DNA of 64,000 nucleotides from Pseudomonadota bacterium (GTDB lineage Bacteria > Pseudomonadota > Gammaproteobacteria > Pseudomonadales > Moraxellaceae), in the NCBI GenBank assembly GCA_023393635.1, contig JAEWKT010000004.1, positions 15,723 to 79,722 on the forward strand, read 5' to 3'. A program made the translations under genes and the position numbers. This document shows, in pieces, positions 1 to 8,348 of the stretch; the stretch's first letter is position 1; each line of letters begins with the position of its first letter. The notes beneath the pieces were generated by a model, which searched no databases, was not told the DNA's origin, and saw only the letters and a list, made by a program, of their open reading frames with translations.

Positions 1-483
1 TAACTGGGCGAAACGGTTCATCACTGCATTTCTTCGGGCTTCTGTGGCTGAACTGACGCCTAGCACTTCGGTAGTGGTGAGGCGGGCACGGCGTGGATCA
101 TTAAGCTGCGCTTCCATAAATGCATCCAGCGCGGCAAAAAGTCGCCCTTCTGTCGGCAGTTTTTGATCCATGAGAACTGTCAGTACATGTACCTGTGTTT
201 CTTCCATAATTTTTTCAAAGACTGTGATGAGCAGTGCCTCTTTATCAGCAAACTGTTCATAAAAATGACGTGTCGTTACTTTGGCCTCAGAACATATCCG
301 GTCAATTGAGGTACTGGCATAGCCTTGGGTGCCAAACAATTCCAGTGCTGCTGCCATTAAACGCTGGCGTCGCTCATCAATAAGCGCTTCAGCGCTACGT
401 CCACCATAGCCGCGGCGGCGGGGCGTATTTTCTTTTTTTACAATATTATTTTCTGCTTTCTCTTGATTTGGGAAATTTATCAT
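1..483 (-). CDS. TetR-family transcriptional regulator (3' end missing)
   Basis: The reverse strand reads open from 483 to the left edge, so the C-terminal ligand-binding part is missing. The N-terminal half is a TetR DNA-binding domain: a basic arm rich in Arg (TPRRRGYGGR), then RRQRLMAAALELFGTQGY, STSIDRIC, and the recognition-helix segment VTTRHFYEQFADKEAL. TetR proteins are usually repressors of a neighbouring or divergent gene; the divergent dehydrogenase at 632 is the obvious candidate target. Start is uncertain: the ATG at 483 has a poor ribosome site, whereas an in-frame TTG at 498 has GGAG seven bases upstream and may be the true start. The effector cannot be inferred. Confidence 0.85.
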   Translation of the reverse strand, partial: MINFPNQEKAENNIVKKENTPRRRGYGGRSAEALIDERRQRLMAAALELFGTQGYASTSIDRICSEAKVTTRHFYEQFADKEALLITVFEKIMEETQVHVLTVLMDQKLPTEGRLFAALDAFMEAQLNDPRRARLTTTEVLGVSSATEARRNAVMNRFAQL

Positions 484-579
484 GTCTAAATTGCTCAATT
501 GATTGCTCCATCATAAAGCAGGATTATTTTCTGGATAGCTTTTATTATAGCTTTTTATGGTGATTCAATTTTAACAAAT

Positions 580-609
580 TTGTGAAAGGGAAAATTCATA
601 TTTTCACAA
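580..609. promoter_or_regulatory. Candidate TetR operator (inverted repeat)
   Basis: TTGTGAAA (580-587) and TTTCACAA (602-609) are perfect inverted 8-bp arms separated by 14 bp. They lie in the divergent gap between the TetR gene and the dehydrogenase, about 22 bp before the latter's ATG. The position suits repression of both genes, but binding is inferred. Confidence 0.4.
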
Positions 610-631
610 TAATATATTTCTGGAGGTGGGT

Positions 632-1411
632 ATGTCTCGTCCTAGTATATTGATTACTGGCGCAGCAGCAGGAATTGGTCAGGCCACAGCGCGGCGTTTT
701 GCTGCCCAGGGCTGGTTTGTAGGGCTTGCCGATATTGATATTGCAGGCGTAGAGGCACTGGCTAAAGAGCTGGGTGTTGAGCATGCCATGGCATTGCAGT
801 TAAATGTCACGGAAGCCGACCAATGGGCACAAGCACTGGATTGCTTTTTTCAGCAAACTGGACGACTTGATGTGCTACTCAATAACGCTGGCATACTGGC
901 TTCAGGCCCGTTTGGTGATATTGCACTCGAACGCCAGCATTTAATGGTGGATATTAATATTAAGGGTGTGATCAATGGTTGTTATCAGGCCTTGCCTTGG
1001 TTAAAGCAGACCAAGGGCGCGCGGGTAATCAATATGTCTTCAGCCTCTGCCATGTATGGTCAACCATCACTTGCTATTTATTCAGCTACTAAATTTGCTA
1101 TTCGTGGGCTAACCGAAGCCTTAAGTCTGGAATGGGAAACCTTTGGTATTCAGGTCATGGACATTATGCCCTTATTCGTACAAACCAGTATGGTTAAGGA
1201 TATGGATGCCAAGGCGATTGAAAATCTGGGTGTTAAGCTGAGTGCTGATGATGTGGCAAAAACGATTTGGAAAGCAGCAACGCATGAAGGTTTAACGTCA
1301 CGTGTGCACTGGACGGTAGGTTTTAATACCCGCCTGTTCTATTCCGTTGCTGGGTTAATGCCTGATTGGCTGAGTCGTCAGGTCAATGGCTTTATTGCCC
1401 GCAAGAATTAA
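632..1411 (+). CDS. Short-chain dehydrogenase/reductase (SDR)
   Basis: A 259-residue classical SDR: an NAD(P)-dependent oxidoreductase for an unknown alcohol or ketone. It shows the cofactor glycine motif TGAAAGIG (residues 9-16), NNAG (about 84-87), Ser137/138, and the catalytic YSATK pair Tyr150/Lys154. The start is the ATG at 632, preceded by a strong GGAGGT; a GTG at 626 lies inside that ribosome site and is unlikely. It is divergent from a TetR regulator and 16 bp upstream of a metallo-beta-lactamase-fold gene, so the two probably form a small operon under TetR control. Substrate not predictable. Confidence 0.9.
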   Translation: MSRPSILITGAAAGIGQATARRFAAQGWFVGLADIDIAGVEALAKELGVEHAMALQLNVTEADQWAQALDCFFQQTGRLDVLLNNAGILASGPFGDIALERQHLMVDINIKGVINGCYQALPWLKQTKGARVINMSSASAMYGQPSLAIYSATKFAIRGLTEALSLEWETFGIQVMDIMPLFVQTSMVKDMDAKAIENLGVKLSADDVAKTIWKAATHEGLTSRVHWTVGFNTRLFYSVAGLMPDWLSRQVNGFIARKN

Positions 1412-1427
1412 TTTTAGGACATAAATA

Positions 1428-2492
1428 ATGAGTAATTTACCCACTGGCATGCTTGCTATTACCGATTTTGATGGCGCCCGTGCCGCTGCACAGCCCAAAG
1501 ACCGCTTGGAAAAAGTACGCAAACATGCGCAAGGATTTCGTGAGCGGTTCATGGATGAGCCAGAAGTTATTTTTTATAAGAGCGTTAACCTGATACGCGT
1601 GCCATTTCCAACCTGGTATGCCTACAGTGGCGTATACACCCAGTCAGTTTATCGCTTTCCGTATATTCATATTTTAAATCGTCTATTTATTGTACAGTAC
1701 CGTGATTTGGCAGGTGATGTTAAAACCCTGCTATTTTCACCATCGGATGTACATGGCAACGAAGCCACCCCATTTTTTCAGCGTTTAACCAAGAAAGCAC
1801 CGATCGGACGCAACATTATTGCACCGCTGTACCACACTGTGGAAGATGCGCTAAAAGATACTGGCATCCGCCCAGAGCAAGTGGATTATATTAGCTACGA
1901 CCACTTGCACACGCAGGATGTGCGCAAATGGCTGGGTACGACCAATCGCAGGGGTTATTTCCCCAATGCCAAGCTGATTGTGCATCAGCAGGAATGGAGT
2001 TCAACCTTGGCATTGCTGCCGTGTCAGGCTGACTGGTATTGCCCTAATGGGGTGGAAGGCATTAATTTAGACAAAATCATTACCTTTAACGGCAGTGTTC
2101 AGTTAGGACGTGGCGTGGCGTTGCTACATAGTCCTGGGCATACCGAAGGTAATCATTCGCTGGTTGCGCGGGTTAAGGATGGTATTCGGGTTACTTCTGA
2201 AAACGGGGTAGGCGCCGATGCTTACGACCCGCAAAATTCCCGCGTGAATGCCATTCGCCGCTATGCCAAGCAAACTGGTGTGGAGGTGATCATGAACGGT
2301 AATACGCTAGAAGGGAGTAATGATCAGTATATTTCCATGGTCATGGAAAAAACGGTGGCTGGGCCTTCTGCTAACCCAGATTATTCAAACTGTGCCTCAA
2401 GCAGTGAAGCCACACCTTACTGGCTAATTCCTGGTCATGAGGTGAGCTATTTAATTGGTGAGGCCGAATTTGGTAAGCCTACAGTGCGGTAA
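1428..2492 (+). CDS. Metallo-beta-lactamase-fold protein with atypical metal motif
   Basis: A 354-residue protein resembling the lactonase/hydrolase branch of the metallo-beta-lactamase superfamily. The motif expected as HxHxDH reads H159-L-H161-T-Q-D164, so the Asp and third His are replaced. Later ligand positions look like SPGHTEGNH (H238), E258 in place of the usual Asp, and H337 in IPGHE. The metal site may therefore hold one metal or a different one. It has no signal peptide and is probably cytoplasmic. Spacing of 16 bp to the SDR suggests one operon, closed by the hairpin at 2519. The reaction is unknown; a hydrolase or lactonase is a guess from the fold. Confidence 0.75.
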   Translation: MSNLPTGMLAITDFDGARAAAQPKDRLEKVRKHAQGFRERFMDEPEVIFYKSVNLIRVPFPTWYAYSGVYTQSVYRFPYIHILNRLFIVQYRDLAGDVKTLLFSPSDVHGNEATPFFQRLTKKAPIGRNIIAPLYHTVEDALKDTGIRPEQVDYISYDHLHTQDVRKWLGTTNRRGYFPNAKLIVHQQEWSSTLALLPCQADWYCPNGVEGINLDKIITFNGSVQLGRGVALLHSPGHTEGNHSLVARVKDGIRVTSENGVGADAYDPQNSRVNAIRRYAKQTGVEVIMNGNTLEGSNDQYISMVMEKTVAGPSANPDYSNCASSSEATPYWLIPGHEVSYLIGEAEFGKPTVR

Positions 2493-2518
2493 TTAAACGT
2501 ATTAGTTTCAGTATTAGT

Positions 2519-2558
2519 AAAGAACAGTCCAGGCCTATAAGTCTGGACTGTTCTTTTT
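2519..2558 (+). terminator. Rho-independent terminator after the SDR/MBL operon
   Basis: A 14-bp perfect stem (2519-2532 with 2543-2556) with a 10-nt loop ends in a T-rich run. It lies 26 bp beyond the MBL-fold stop and before the convergent hisF. Confidence 0.85.
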
Positions 2559-2612
2559 AGATGCGTATTTTTATCATGCTGTTAAAATTGTATTACTAAA
2601 AAGGTCAAGCCG

Positions 2613-3371
2613 TTACAGACGCATTTCAATGCCTTGGGCGGCCAGATATGCTTTGGCTTCAGGAATAGTATGCTGACCAAAGTGGAAAATACTGGCGGCA
2701 AGCACCGCATCAGCACCACCTTGTAAGATGCCATCAGCCAAATGTTGTAAATTGCCCACACCGCCTGATGCAATGACTGGAATAGTCACGCTAGAGGTAA
2801 TTTGCTTCATGAGTGCCAGATCATAACCAGCCTTGGTGCCATCAGCATCCATACTGGTGACTAACAATTCGCCAGCCCCAAGGTTTGCCATGTTGATTGA
2901 CCATTCAATCGCATCAATGCCTGTGGGTTTGCGGCCACCATGGGTGAAGATTTCCCATTTATTTTCCCCAACCTTTTTGGCATCAATGGCCACCACAATA
3001 CACTGCGCACCAAAACGGCTGGATGCTTCTGCAACAAATTCTGGGGTAAATACTGCTGCTGAATTAATGCTGACTTTGTCGGCACCTGCATTTAATAACT
3101 GGCGAATATCTTCCAGTTTGCGCACACCGCCGCCTACGGTGAGCGGCACAAACACACTCTCTGCCATACGCTCTACCGTGCGGTAAGTCGTATCACGGCC
3201 ATGATGGGTTGCCGTAATGTCCAAAAAGGTGATTTCATCGGCACCTTGTTCGTTATAACGACGGGCAACTTCAACAGGATCACCTGCATCACGAATATCG
3301 ACAAATTGAACGCCTTTCACCACGCGACCATTGTCAACATCAAGGCAGGGAATAATACGTTTGGCCAGCAT
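2613..3371 (-). CDS. hisF: Imidazole glycerol phosphate synthase, cyclase subunit HisF
   Basis: A 252-residue (beta/alpha)8 barrel that uses ammonia delivered by HisH to convert PRFAR into imidazole glycerol phosphate and AICAR, in histidine synthesis. It begins MLAKRIIPCLD with catalytic Asp11, and Asp130 lies in VVAID; phosphate-binding loops VGGGVR and ASGGVG are present. An in-frame extension upstream (to 3425) is ignored because the family starts at this Met and has this length. It is separated from hisB-hisH-hisA by about 2.8 kb of unrelated genes and divergent from thrB, so it has its own promoter. Confidence 0.97.
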   Translation of the reverse strand: MLAKRIIPCLDVDNGRVVKGVQFVDIRDAGDPVEVARRYNEQGADEITFLDITATHHGRDTTYRTVERMAESVFVPLTVGGGVRKLEDIRQLLNAGADKVSINSAAVFTPEFVAEASSRFGAQCIVVAIDAKKVGENKWEIFTHGGRKPTGIDAIEWSINMANLGAGELLVTSMDADGTKAGYDLALMKQITSSVTIPVIASGGVGNLQHLADGILQGGADAVLAASIFHFGQHTIPEAKAYLAAQGIEMRL

Positions 3372-3486
3372 AGCAAAGTCCACTTGAGCGCAAAAAATGC
3401 GATGAAATATGAAAGATACGAACAATCACACAAGAACGGGTTATTCTAGCAAATTCATAGATAAAAAGCGTACAGGTAGGACATTT

Positions 3487-4455
3487 ATGTCAGTTTATAC
3501 AAACGTCACCTTGGATCAAGCGCAGCAATTGGCAACACAATATGGCTATCGGGTGTGTGCGTTAACACCCATTCAAACAGGCATTGAAAATAGTAATTAT
3601 TTTATGCAGTGTGAAGATCAGCCCGAAATGGTATTAACCATTTTTGAAGAAATGAATTTTATTGATTTACAGGAACTTTTGCCCTTGCTGGCTTTTTTAA
3701 AACAACAAGGGGTGCCTGTGACCGCACCTCTTGCTGATTTACAAGGTCATTTGGTTAATTTTATTGAAAACAAACCTGTACAGCTAACACCTCGTTTAGC
3801 AGGTGCGCATCCCATGCAGCCAACCTTTACCCAAGTGTCGCAAATTGCAACCGCCTTGGCACAACTGCATGTGGCCTTGCAATATTATCCGTTGCATCGT
3901 GCTAATAATCATGGTCAAGCGTGGTGGCAAGAGACCAAAACAGACTTGCAGCCAAAGTTAAGTCTGCCTGAACAAACCGTACTTGATCAGGTATTTGCGC
4001 AGTTTCTTCAGGCACAACACAATTATCCAGATCGGCCGCAAGGCTTAATTCATGGTGATTTATTTCGCGATAATACGCTGTTTGAAGGGGATACCTTAAG
4101 TGGCTTGCTGGATTTTTCGGAGTTAAGCTCCGATGAGCTGCTGCTTGATATTGCCATTTGCATGAATGACTTTTGTAGTGACTGGCCAGAGGTCAGTTTA
4201 AATCAGCAAAAGGCACAGTTGTTTTTACAACATTATCATGCCGTGCGTCCTTTAACCCGTGATGAACAGCAGGCCTTATCCGCTTATCTAAGCATGGCAG
4301 CTTGTCGTTTTTGGTTATCACGCCTGCAAATTGGATTACGCAATGAAAAAGAGGCACGCATGGGTGAGCATATTTTGCAAAAAGACCCGCTAGAGATGTA
4401 CGCCATGTTGCAGGATCGGTTAAATTCCACGTTAAATTTTCAGTTAAGTGAATAA
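3487..4455 (+). CDS. thrB: Homoserine kinase (Pseudomonas-type, APH fold)
   Basis: 322 residues matching the aminoglycoside-phosphotransferase-fold homoserine kinase of pseudomonads and relatives, which phosphorylates L-homoserine in threonine synthesis. Visible features are an N-terminal ATP-binding lobe (IENSNYFMQC, VLTIFEE), the catalytic HGDLFRDNTLF loop and the metal-binding LLDFSEL segment. The ATG at 3487 is chosen because it follows AGGTAGGA and gives the usual length; upstream in-frame codons lack a ribosome site. The gene is divergent from hisF and followed after 5 bp by a cold-shock/DUF1294 gene, which may be co-transcribed. Confidence 0.88.
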   Translation: MSVYTNVTLDQAQQLATQYGYRVCALTPIQTGIENSNYFMQCEDQPEMVLTIFEEMNFIDLQELLPLLAFLKQQGVPVTAPLADLQGHLVNFIENKPVQLTPRLAGAHPMQPTFTQVSQIATALAQLHVALQYYPLHRANNHGQAWWQETKTDLQPKLSLPEQTVLDQVFAQFLQAQHNYPDRPQGLIHGDLFRDNTLFEGDTLSGLLDFSELSSDELLLDIAICMNDFCSDWPEVSLNQQKAQLFLQHYHAVRPLTRDEQQALSAYLSMAACRFWLSRLQIGLRNEKEARMGEHILQKDPLEMYAMLQDRLNSTLNFQLSE

Positions 4456-4460
4456 ACAAG

Positions 4461-5084
4461 ATGCGGTATCAGGGGAAACTGGTGGAGTGGCATGACGATC
4501 AGGGCTATGGATTTATTCAGCCACTACAGGCCACTCAAGGTGAGCAGAAAATATTTTTGCATATTAAGTCGTTTAAAAAACGTGGTCCGCGTCCATTGAA
4601 CGGTGCGATGTTGGAATATGAAGTGGCACTAGATAGCAGAGGCCGTTTAAATGCACAACAGGTGGCGTATGTATCACGTCACGCAATTAAAAAACCAGTT
4701 AAAACCGCAGCTCAATCCACCCATGTTAAAAGCCAGTATTATATTTGGTTAATTATTGGCTACTTTGCCTTTGTGCTGGCGTTAAGCATGACCGCACAAT
4801 GGCCATGGTGGGGTGTGCTGGGCATTGCAGGGTTGAGTATGATTACTTATGTAGTTTATGCAGTGGATAAAGGCGCAGCACAGCGTAATACCCAGCGTGT
4901 GCCAGAAAACAATTTGCATGTATTGGCAGTATTAGGCGGTTGGCCAGGGGCATTATTGGCGCAGCAGCATTTGCGTCATAAATCCATTAAACAGCCATTT
5001 CGGCGTGTATTTTGGTTTACGGTGGTCATGAACTGGTTGTTGGTATTGGTGTTTACTTTATTGATTATGCCAGTCTTTTTATAA
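4461..5084 (+). CDS. Cold-shock domain plus DUF1294 membrane protein
   Basis: 207 residues with two parts. Residues 1-70 form a cold-shock-like OB domain (KLVEWHDDQGYGFIQP, KIFLHIKSF), the sort that binds single-stranded nucleic acid. Residues 90-207 hold about four membrane segments of the DUF1294 type, including LAVLGGWPGALLAQQ and the RHKSIKQPFR loop. This fusion is known in proteobacteria, but its role is not. It starts 5 bp after thrB and has only a weak ribosome site, so it may depend on translation from upstream. Confidence 0.85.
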   Translation: MRYQGKLVEWHDDQGYGFIQPLQATQGEQKIFLHIKSFKKRGPRPLNGAMLEYEVALDSRGRLNAQQVAYVSRHAIKKPVKTAAQSTHVKSQYYIWLIIGYFAFVLALSMTAQWPWWGVLGIAGLSMITYVVYAVDKGAAQRNTQRVPENNLHVLAVLGGWPGALLAQQHLRHKSIKQPFRRVFWFTVVMNWLLVLVFTLLIMPVFL

Positions 5085-5208
5085 ATTAATTTAAAGCGCT
5101 TCTTATTGATTTACTACTATTAAAGTGAGCTTAAAAACATAAGGCCATAAAATTTTGACAGAAGAAATTGGAACTAGGCATTAGAACTGGGCGAGTCATT
5201 ACTAAAAC

Positions 5209-5547
5209 TTAGCTTGGGGTAATTTCTTCTATTTTAAACTCTCTAAAGTGGTTGGCATTCATCCAGACTTCAATATATATCGCCTCTCCATGCCATATGT
5301 ACATCGATTGTCCAAAATCAAAGTCACCCATATTTTGGTAGGGGCCAAGTTCTTCGACAAACCTATCAATATGTTTTCCTTCTAGCGAGCGCACGTTAGA
5401 AAAATACTTGCGAAGTACGTCATCATTGACATGGCAATAATCTGTTTGAGGACTTGTAGGTGGAGGCGGCGGCTCAGGGATTAATTTGCACAAGAGATTA
5501 AGTGCTATAATACCTATGATGAAAATTATTAAATAACATAGCAACAT
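5209..5547 (-). CDS. Small membrane-anchored protein, function unknown
   Basis: 112 residues: one N-terminal membrane helix (about residues 2-21), a proline-rich linker (PEPPPPPTSPQT), then a charged, probably periplasmic domain of about 80 residues containing FDFGQSMYIWHGEAIYIEVW. I do not recognise the family. It is a lone gene pointing against its neighbours in an AT-rich stretch, and its amino-acid pattern (one helix, linker, compact domain) argues that it is real. No lipobox is convincing around Cys20. Confidence 0.55.
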   Translation of the reverse strand: MLLCYLIIFIIGIIALNLLCKLIPEPPPPPTSPQTDYCHVNDDVLRKYFSNVRSLEGKHIDRFVEELGPYQNMGDFDFGQSMYIWHGEAIYIEVWMNANHFREFKIEEITPS

Positions 5548-5718
5548 AATTTATATGTCCATCTCATTTGGAAGGATTCCTGCATAAGATATTCTAAATA
5601 CAGCCCTCTATATTTTCACTACTGCTACCTGAATAAAACATGATCATAACCAATTGCCAGGCAGGCAAAGACAAATATTGCTTATGCTAGGGGGAGTACT
5701 TTAATCACAGGAACCACC

Positions 5719-6114
5719 ATGGATCAGAGCACAGATTATTCTTCACAAAAAACGCTGACATTGGTGTTATATATATTGTATATCGTGGCTATTTTTACTG
5801 CGGGTATTTTGGCAGTCATTGCATTAATTATTAACTATTCAAAACGTGACGACATGCAAGGGTCTATTTTTGATAGTCACTTTAGCTGGCAAATTCGCAC
5901 CTTTTGGTGGTATTTATTCTGGAATATTATTGCCTTTGTCCCGTTTATTTTTTTATTGTTTACGGGACAAAATGAGAACCTGTTTGCTGGTGTTGCTTTA
6001 TCGGCCACCACCTTTTGCATTGCGGCTATTGGCTTGTCGTGGTTATGGGTGGTGTATCGGGCGATTCGCGGTTTGATTGCCTTAAATGACGATAAACCAA
6101 TGTATACACGCTAA
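5719..6114 (+). CDS. DUF4870-like small membrane protein
   Basis: 131 residues with three or four membrane helices (about 14-38, 62-84, 90-112) and a short basic loop SKRDDM between the first two; HFSWQIRTFWW is typical of the small DUF4870/Tic20-like proteins. Function unknown. AGGAACCACC precedes the ATG. It stands alone between an opposing small gene and hisA, facing the hisA terminator. Confidence 0.75.
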   Translation: MDQSTDYSSQKTLTLVLYILYIVAIFTAGILAVIALIINYSKRDDMQGSIFDSHFSWQIRTFWWYLFWNIIAFVPFIFLLFTGQNENLFAGVALSATTFCIAAIGLSWLWVVYRAIRGLIALNDDKPMYTR

Positions 6115-6154
6115 GTCTAATAAATACTGGCGTTTAATATACCAAGTCATGGAT

Positions 6155-6185
6155 ACCAAAAAGCCATCAGTATGATGATGGCTTT
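6155..6185 (-). terminator. Terminator after hisA
   Basis: A 10-bp perfect stem (6160-6169 with 6176-6185), 6-nt loop, followed on the reverse strand by TTTTT. It lies 38 bp past the hisA stop, and would also stop transcripts from the opposing small membrane protein less efficiently. Confidence 0.75.
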
Positions 6186-6222
6186 GGAGCTAAGCGTGAT
6201 TTATTTTTTCAAAAACACAGTC

Positions 6223-6963
6223 TTATAAACTTAAAGACGTGGGATCATCCAGCAATAACTGTGCTTCACGCAGGTTTAAACTGCCTTCATAAATGGCACG
6301 GCCAGTGATAATGCCCAAAATACCTTTTTGGTCTTTTAAATGGCGTACATCATCTAAGTTGGTGACACCGCCAGAAGCAATGACAGGCAGGCCACAGTAG
6401 TCGGCTAGTTGCACTGTTTGCTCAACGTTAACGCCTTGCATCATGCCATCACGCGCAATGTCAGTATATACAATACTGGACACCCCAGCATCAGCAAAGC
6501 GTTTGGCCAGATCAATGGCTTTAACATCAGTGACGTTAGCCCAGCCATCGGTAGCCACCATGCCGTCTTTGGCATCAATACCCACAATAATATGTCCAGC
6601 AAATTCTTTACAGGCTTGCTCAACAAACTCGGGTTCTTTGGCTGCTTTAGTGCCAATAATCACAAATGAAACACCCGCTTCTAAATAATGGCGAATAGTG
6701 TCCATAGAGCGAATACCGCCACCAATTTGAATTGGTAAATCAGGATGTGCGTTAGCGATGGCTTCTACTACGCCTTTATGAATGGGTTCGCCTGCAAAAG
6801 CACCGTTTAAGTCAACCAAATGCAAACGGCGCGCACCTTCATTGACCCAATGCGTTGCGGTGGCAACAGGATCATCAGAAAAAACGGTATCATCTTCCAT
6901 ACGCCCCTGCTTTAGGCGTACGCACTTGCCGTCTTTTAAATCAATGGCAGGAATAATTAGCAT
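6223..6963 (-). CDS. hisA: ProFAR isomerase HisA
   Basis: 246 residues; the isomerase that opens the ribose of ProFAR to give PRFAR, the substrate of HisF/HisH. It is a half-barrel-duplicated (beta/alpha)8 protein with the acid-base pair Asp8 (PAIDL) and Asp130 (VGIDAKDG), and phosphate-binding motifs IGGGIR and ASGGVT. It is the third gene of hisB-hisH-hisA, 44 bp after hisH, and is followed by a terminator instead of hisF, which sits elsewhere. Confidence 0.97.
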   Translation of the reverse strand: MLIIPAIDLKDGKCVRLKQGRMEDDTVFSDDPVATATHWVNEGARRLHLVDLNGAFAGEPIHKGVVEAIANAHPDLPIQIGGGIRSMDTIRHYLEAGVSFVIIGTKAAKEPEFVEQACKEFAGHIIVGIDAKDGMVATDGWANVTDVKAIDLAKRFADAGVSSIVYTDIARDGMMQGVNVEQTVQLADYCGLPVIASGGVTNLDDVRHLKDQKGILGIITGRAIYEGSLNLREAQLLLDDPTSLSL

Positions 6964-7007
6964 GGCAAGTGTTCCTTAAAAATAATAGTACAAATTGAGT
7001 ATATCAA

Positions 7008-7637
7008 TTAGATGTTCCATTCTACAAAATTCTTGAGCAACTGTAGCCCAGCCGTATGGCTTTTTTCGGGATGAAACTGCACAGCAAATAAATTATCCTG
7101 ATTGAGCGCACACGCAAATGGCTGACCATAATCACAGCTTGCCGCAGCAATGGCAGGGTTTTTGGGTTGCACATAAAAACTATGCACAAAATAAAAACGG
7201 CTATCCTGGGTAATATTGTGCCATATAGGATGCGATGGATCATGCTGATGCACTTGATTCCAGCCCATGTGCGGCACTTTTAAGCCTTCCTGATCTGGAA
7301 AGCGCAGCACTTCACCCTCAAAAATACCCAGACAGCCCACGCCGCCATTTTCTTGCGAGTGCTGCATTAATGCTTGCATGCCAACACATATGGCCAGTAC
7401 AGGCTTATTAAATACCGCCTGCTTTACTGCCTCATCGACACCAACATCACGCATGCCTGCCATGCAGTCACGCATGGCACCCACCCCTGGAAACATGATT
7501 TTATCTGCACGGTTAATCACCGCTGGATCATTGGTCACATCAACAATAGCGCCCACATGCTCTAATGCTTTGGCTGCCGAGTGCAGATTTCCCATGCCAT
7601 AATCCAGTAAAGCAATGCGTGTTCTGGCCTGGCTCAT
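7008..7637 (-). CDS. hisH: Imidazole glycerol phosphate synthase, glutaminase subunit HisH
   Basis: 209 residues of class I glutamine amidotransferase; it hydrolyses glutamine and channels ammonia into HisF. The triad is Cys84 (AICVGMQ), His189 and Glu191 (FHPEKS). The oxyanion-strand segment is ..GMGNLHS.. near the N-terminus. The ATG directly follows the hisB stop codon with no spacer, so translation is probably coupled to hisB. Its partner hisF is encoded about 3.6 kb away. Confidence 0.97.
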   Translation of the reverse strand: MSQARTRIALLDYGMGNLHSAAKALEHVGAIVDVTNDPAVINRADKIMFPGVGAMRDCMAGMRDVGVDEAVKQAVFNKPVLAICVGMQALMQHSQENGGVGCLGIFEGEVLRFPDQEGLKVPHMGWNQVHQHDPSHPIWHNITQDSRFYFVHSFYVQPKNPAIAAASCDYGQPFACALNQDNLFAVQFHPEKSHTAGLQLLKNFVEWNI

Positions 7638-8231
7638 TTATAGGCTACCTTTGGTTGAAGCAATAGTACCTTCGGCTCTAGCATCGTGCTCACAGGCAAA
7701 ACGCAGCGCACGGGCAAAAGCCTTAAACACGCTCTCAATTTGATGATGGGTGTTTTTGCCTTTAAGGTTATCAATATGCACGGTCACCAGCGCATGATTC
7801 ACAAAGCCCTGGAAAAACTCGGCAAATAAATCGACATCAAAGGTGCCAACGCGTGCACGCGTATAGGGAATATCCATAAACAAACCAGGACGGCCTGATA
7901 AATCAACCACCACGCGTGATAACGCTTCATCTAATGGGGCATAAAAGCTGCCATAACGACGCAAGCCTTTTTTGTCACCCCATGCTTTGGCAAAAGCCTG
8001 ACCCAGCGTGATGCCGCAGTCTTCTACGGTATGGTGGTCATCAATGTCCAAATCACCAGTACATTCAATATCAATATCAAATAACCCGTGGCGCTTAATC
8101 TGGTCAATCATGTGATCTAAAAAGGGAATACCTGTATTGAGCACACCCGCACCTGTACCGTCCAGATTGACGCGTGCCCTGATTTGCGTTTCATTGGTAT
8201 TACGCACAACCTCACTGACACGTTCGGCCAT
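7638..8231 (-). CDS. hisB: Imidazoleglycerol-phosphate dehydratase HisB
   Basis: 197 residues, the monofunctional dehydratase that makes imidazole acetol phosphate; there is no phosphatase domain as in enteric bacteria. The duplicated metal-binding histidine motifs are visible: FLDHM, DDHHTVED, and HHQIESVFKAFA near the C-terminus. The ATG at 8231 is preceded by CAGGAG at ideal spacing; a TTG six bases upstream is too close to that site. First gene of hisB-hisH-hisA. Confidence 0.96.
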   Translation of the reverse strand: MAERVSEVVRNTNETQIRARVNLDGTGAGVLNTGIPFLDHMIDQIKRHGLFDIDIECTGDLDIDDHHTVEDCGITLGQAFAKAWGDKKGLRRYGSFYAPLDEALSRVVVDLSGRPGLFMDIPYTRARVGTFDVDLFAEFFQGFVNHALVTVHIDNLKGKNTHHQIESVFKAFARALRFACEHDARAEGTIASTKGSL

Positions 8232-8255
8232 CGACAAAGCTCCTGAAAAATATTA

Positions 8256-8261
8256 ATTATA
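8256..8261 (-). promoter_or_regulatory. Possible -10 element for hisB operon
   Basis: A perfect TATAAT on the reverse strand lies 25 bp upstream of the hisB ATG. No good -35 box sits at the right distance, so the assignment is tentative. Confidence 0.35.
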
Positions 8262-8348
8262 GCCTATTCTCTGGCAGCAGGGGGAAGGCTTTGCTACAGT
8301 TACTGATATTGAAACGCTGCATATTGACAATCCACTGGAGGATTTGTG

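Noticed and set aside
5690..5718. GGGGAGTA resembling the core of the yybP-ykoY riboswitch
   Set aside because: It lies only about 20 bases from the start codon of a small membrane protein, with no room for the rest of the roughly 100-nt RNA.
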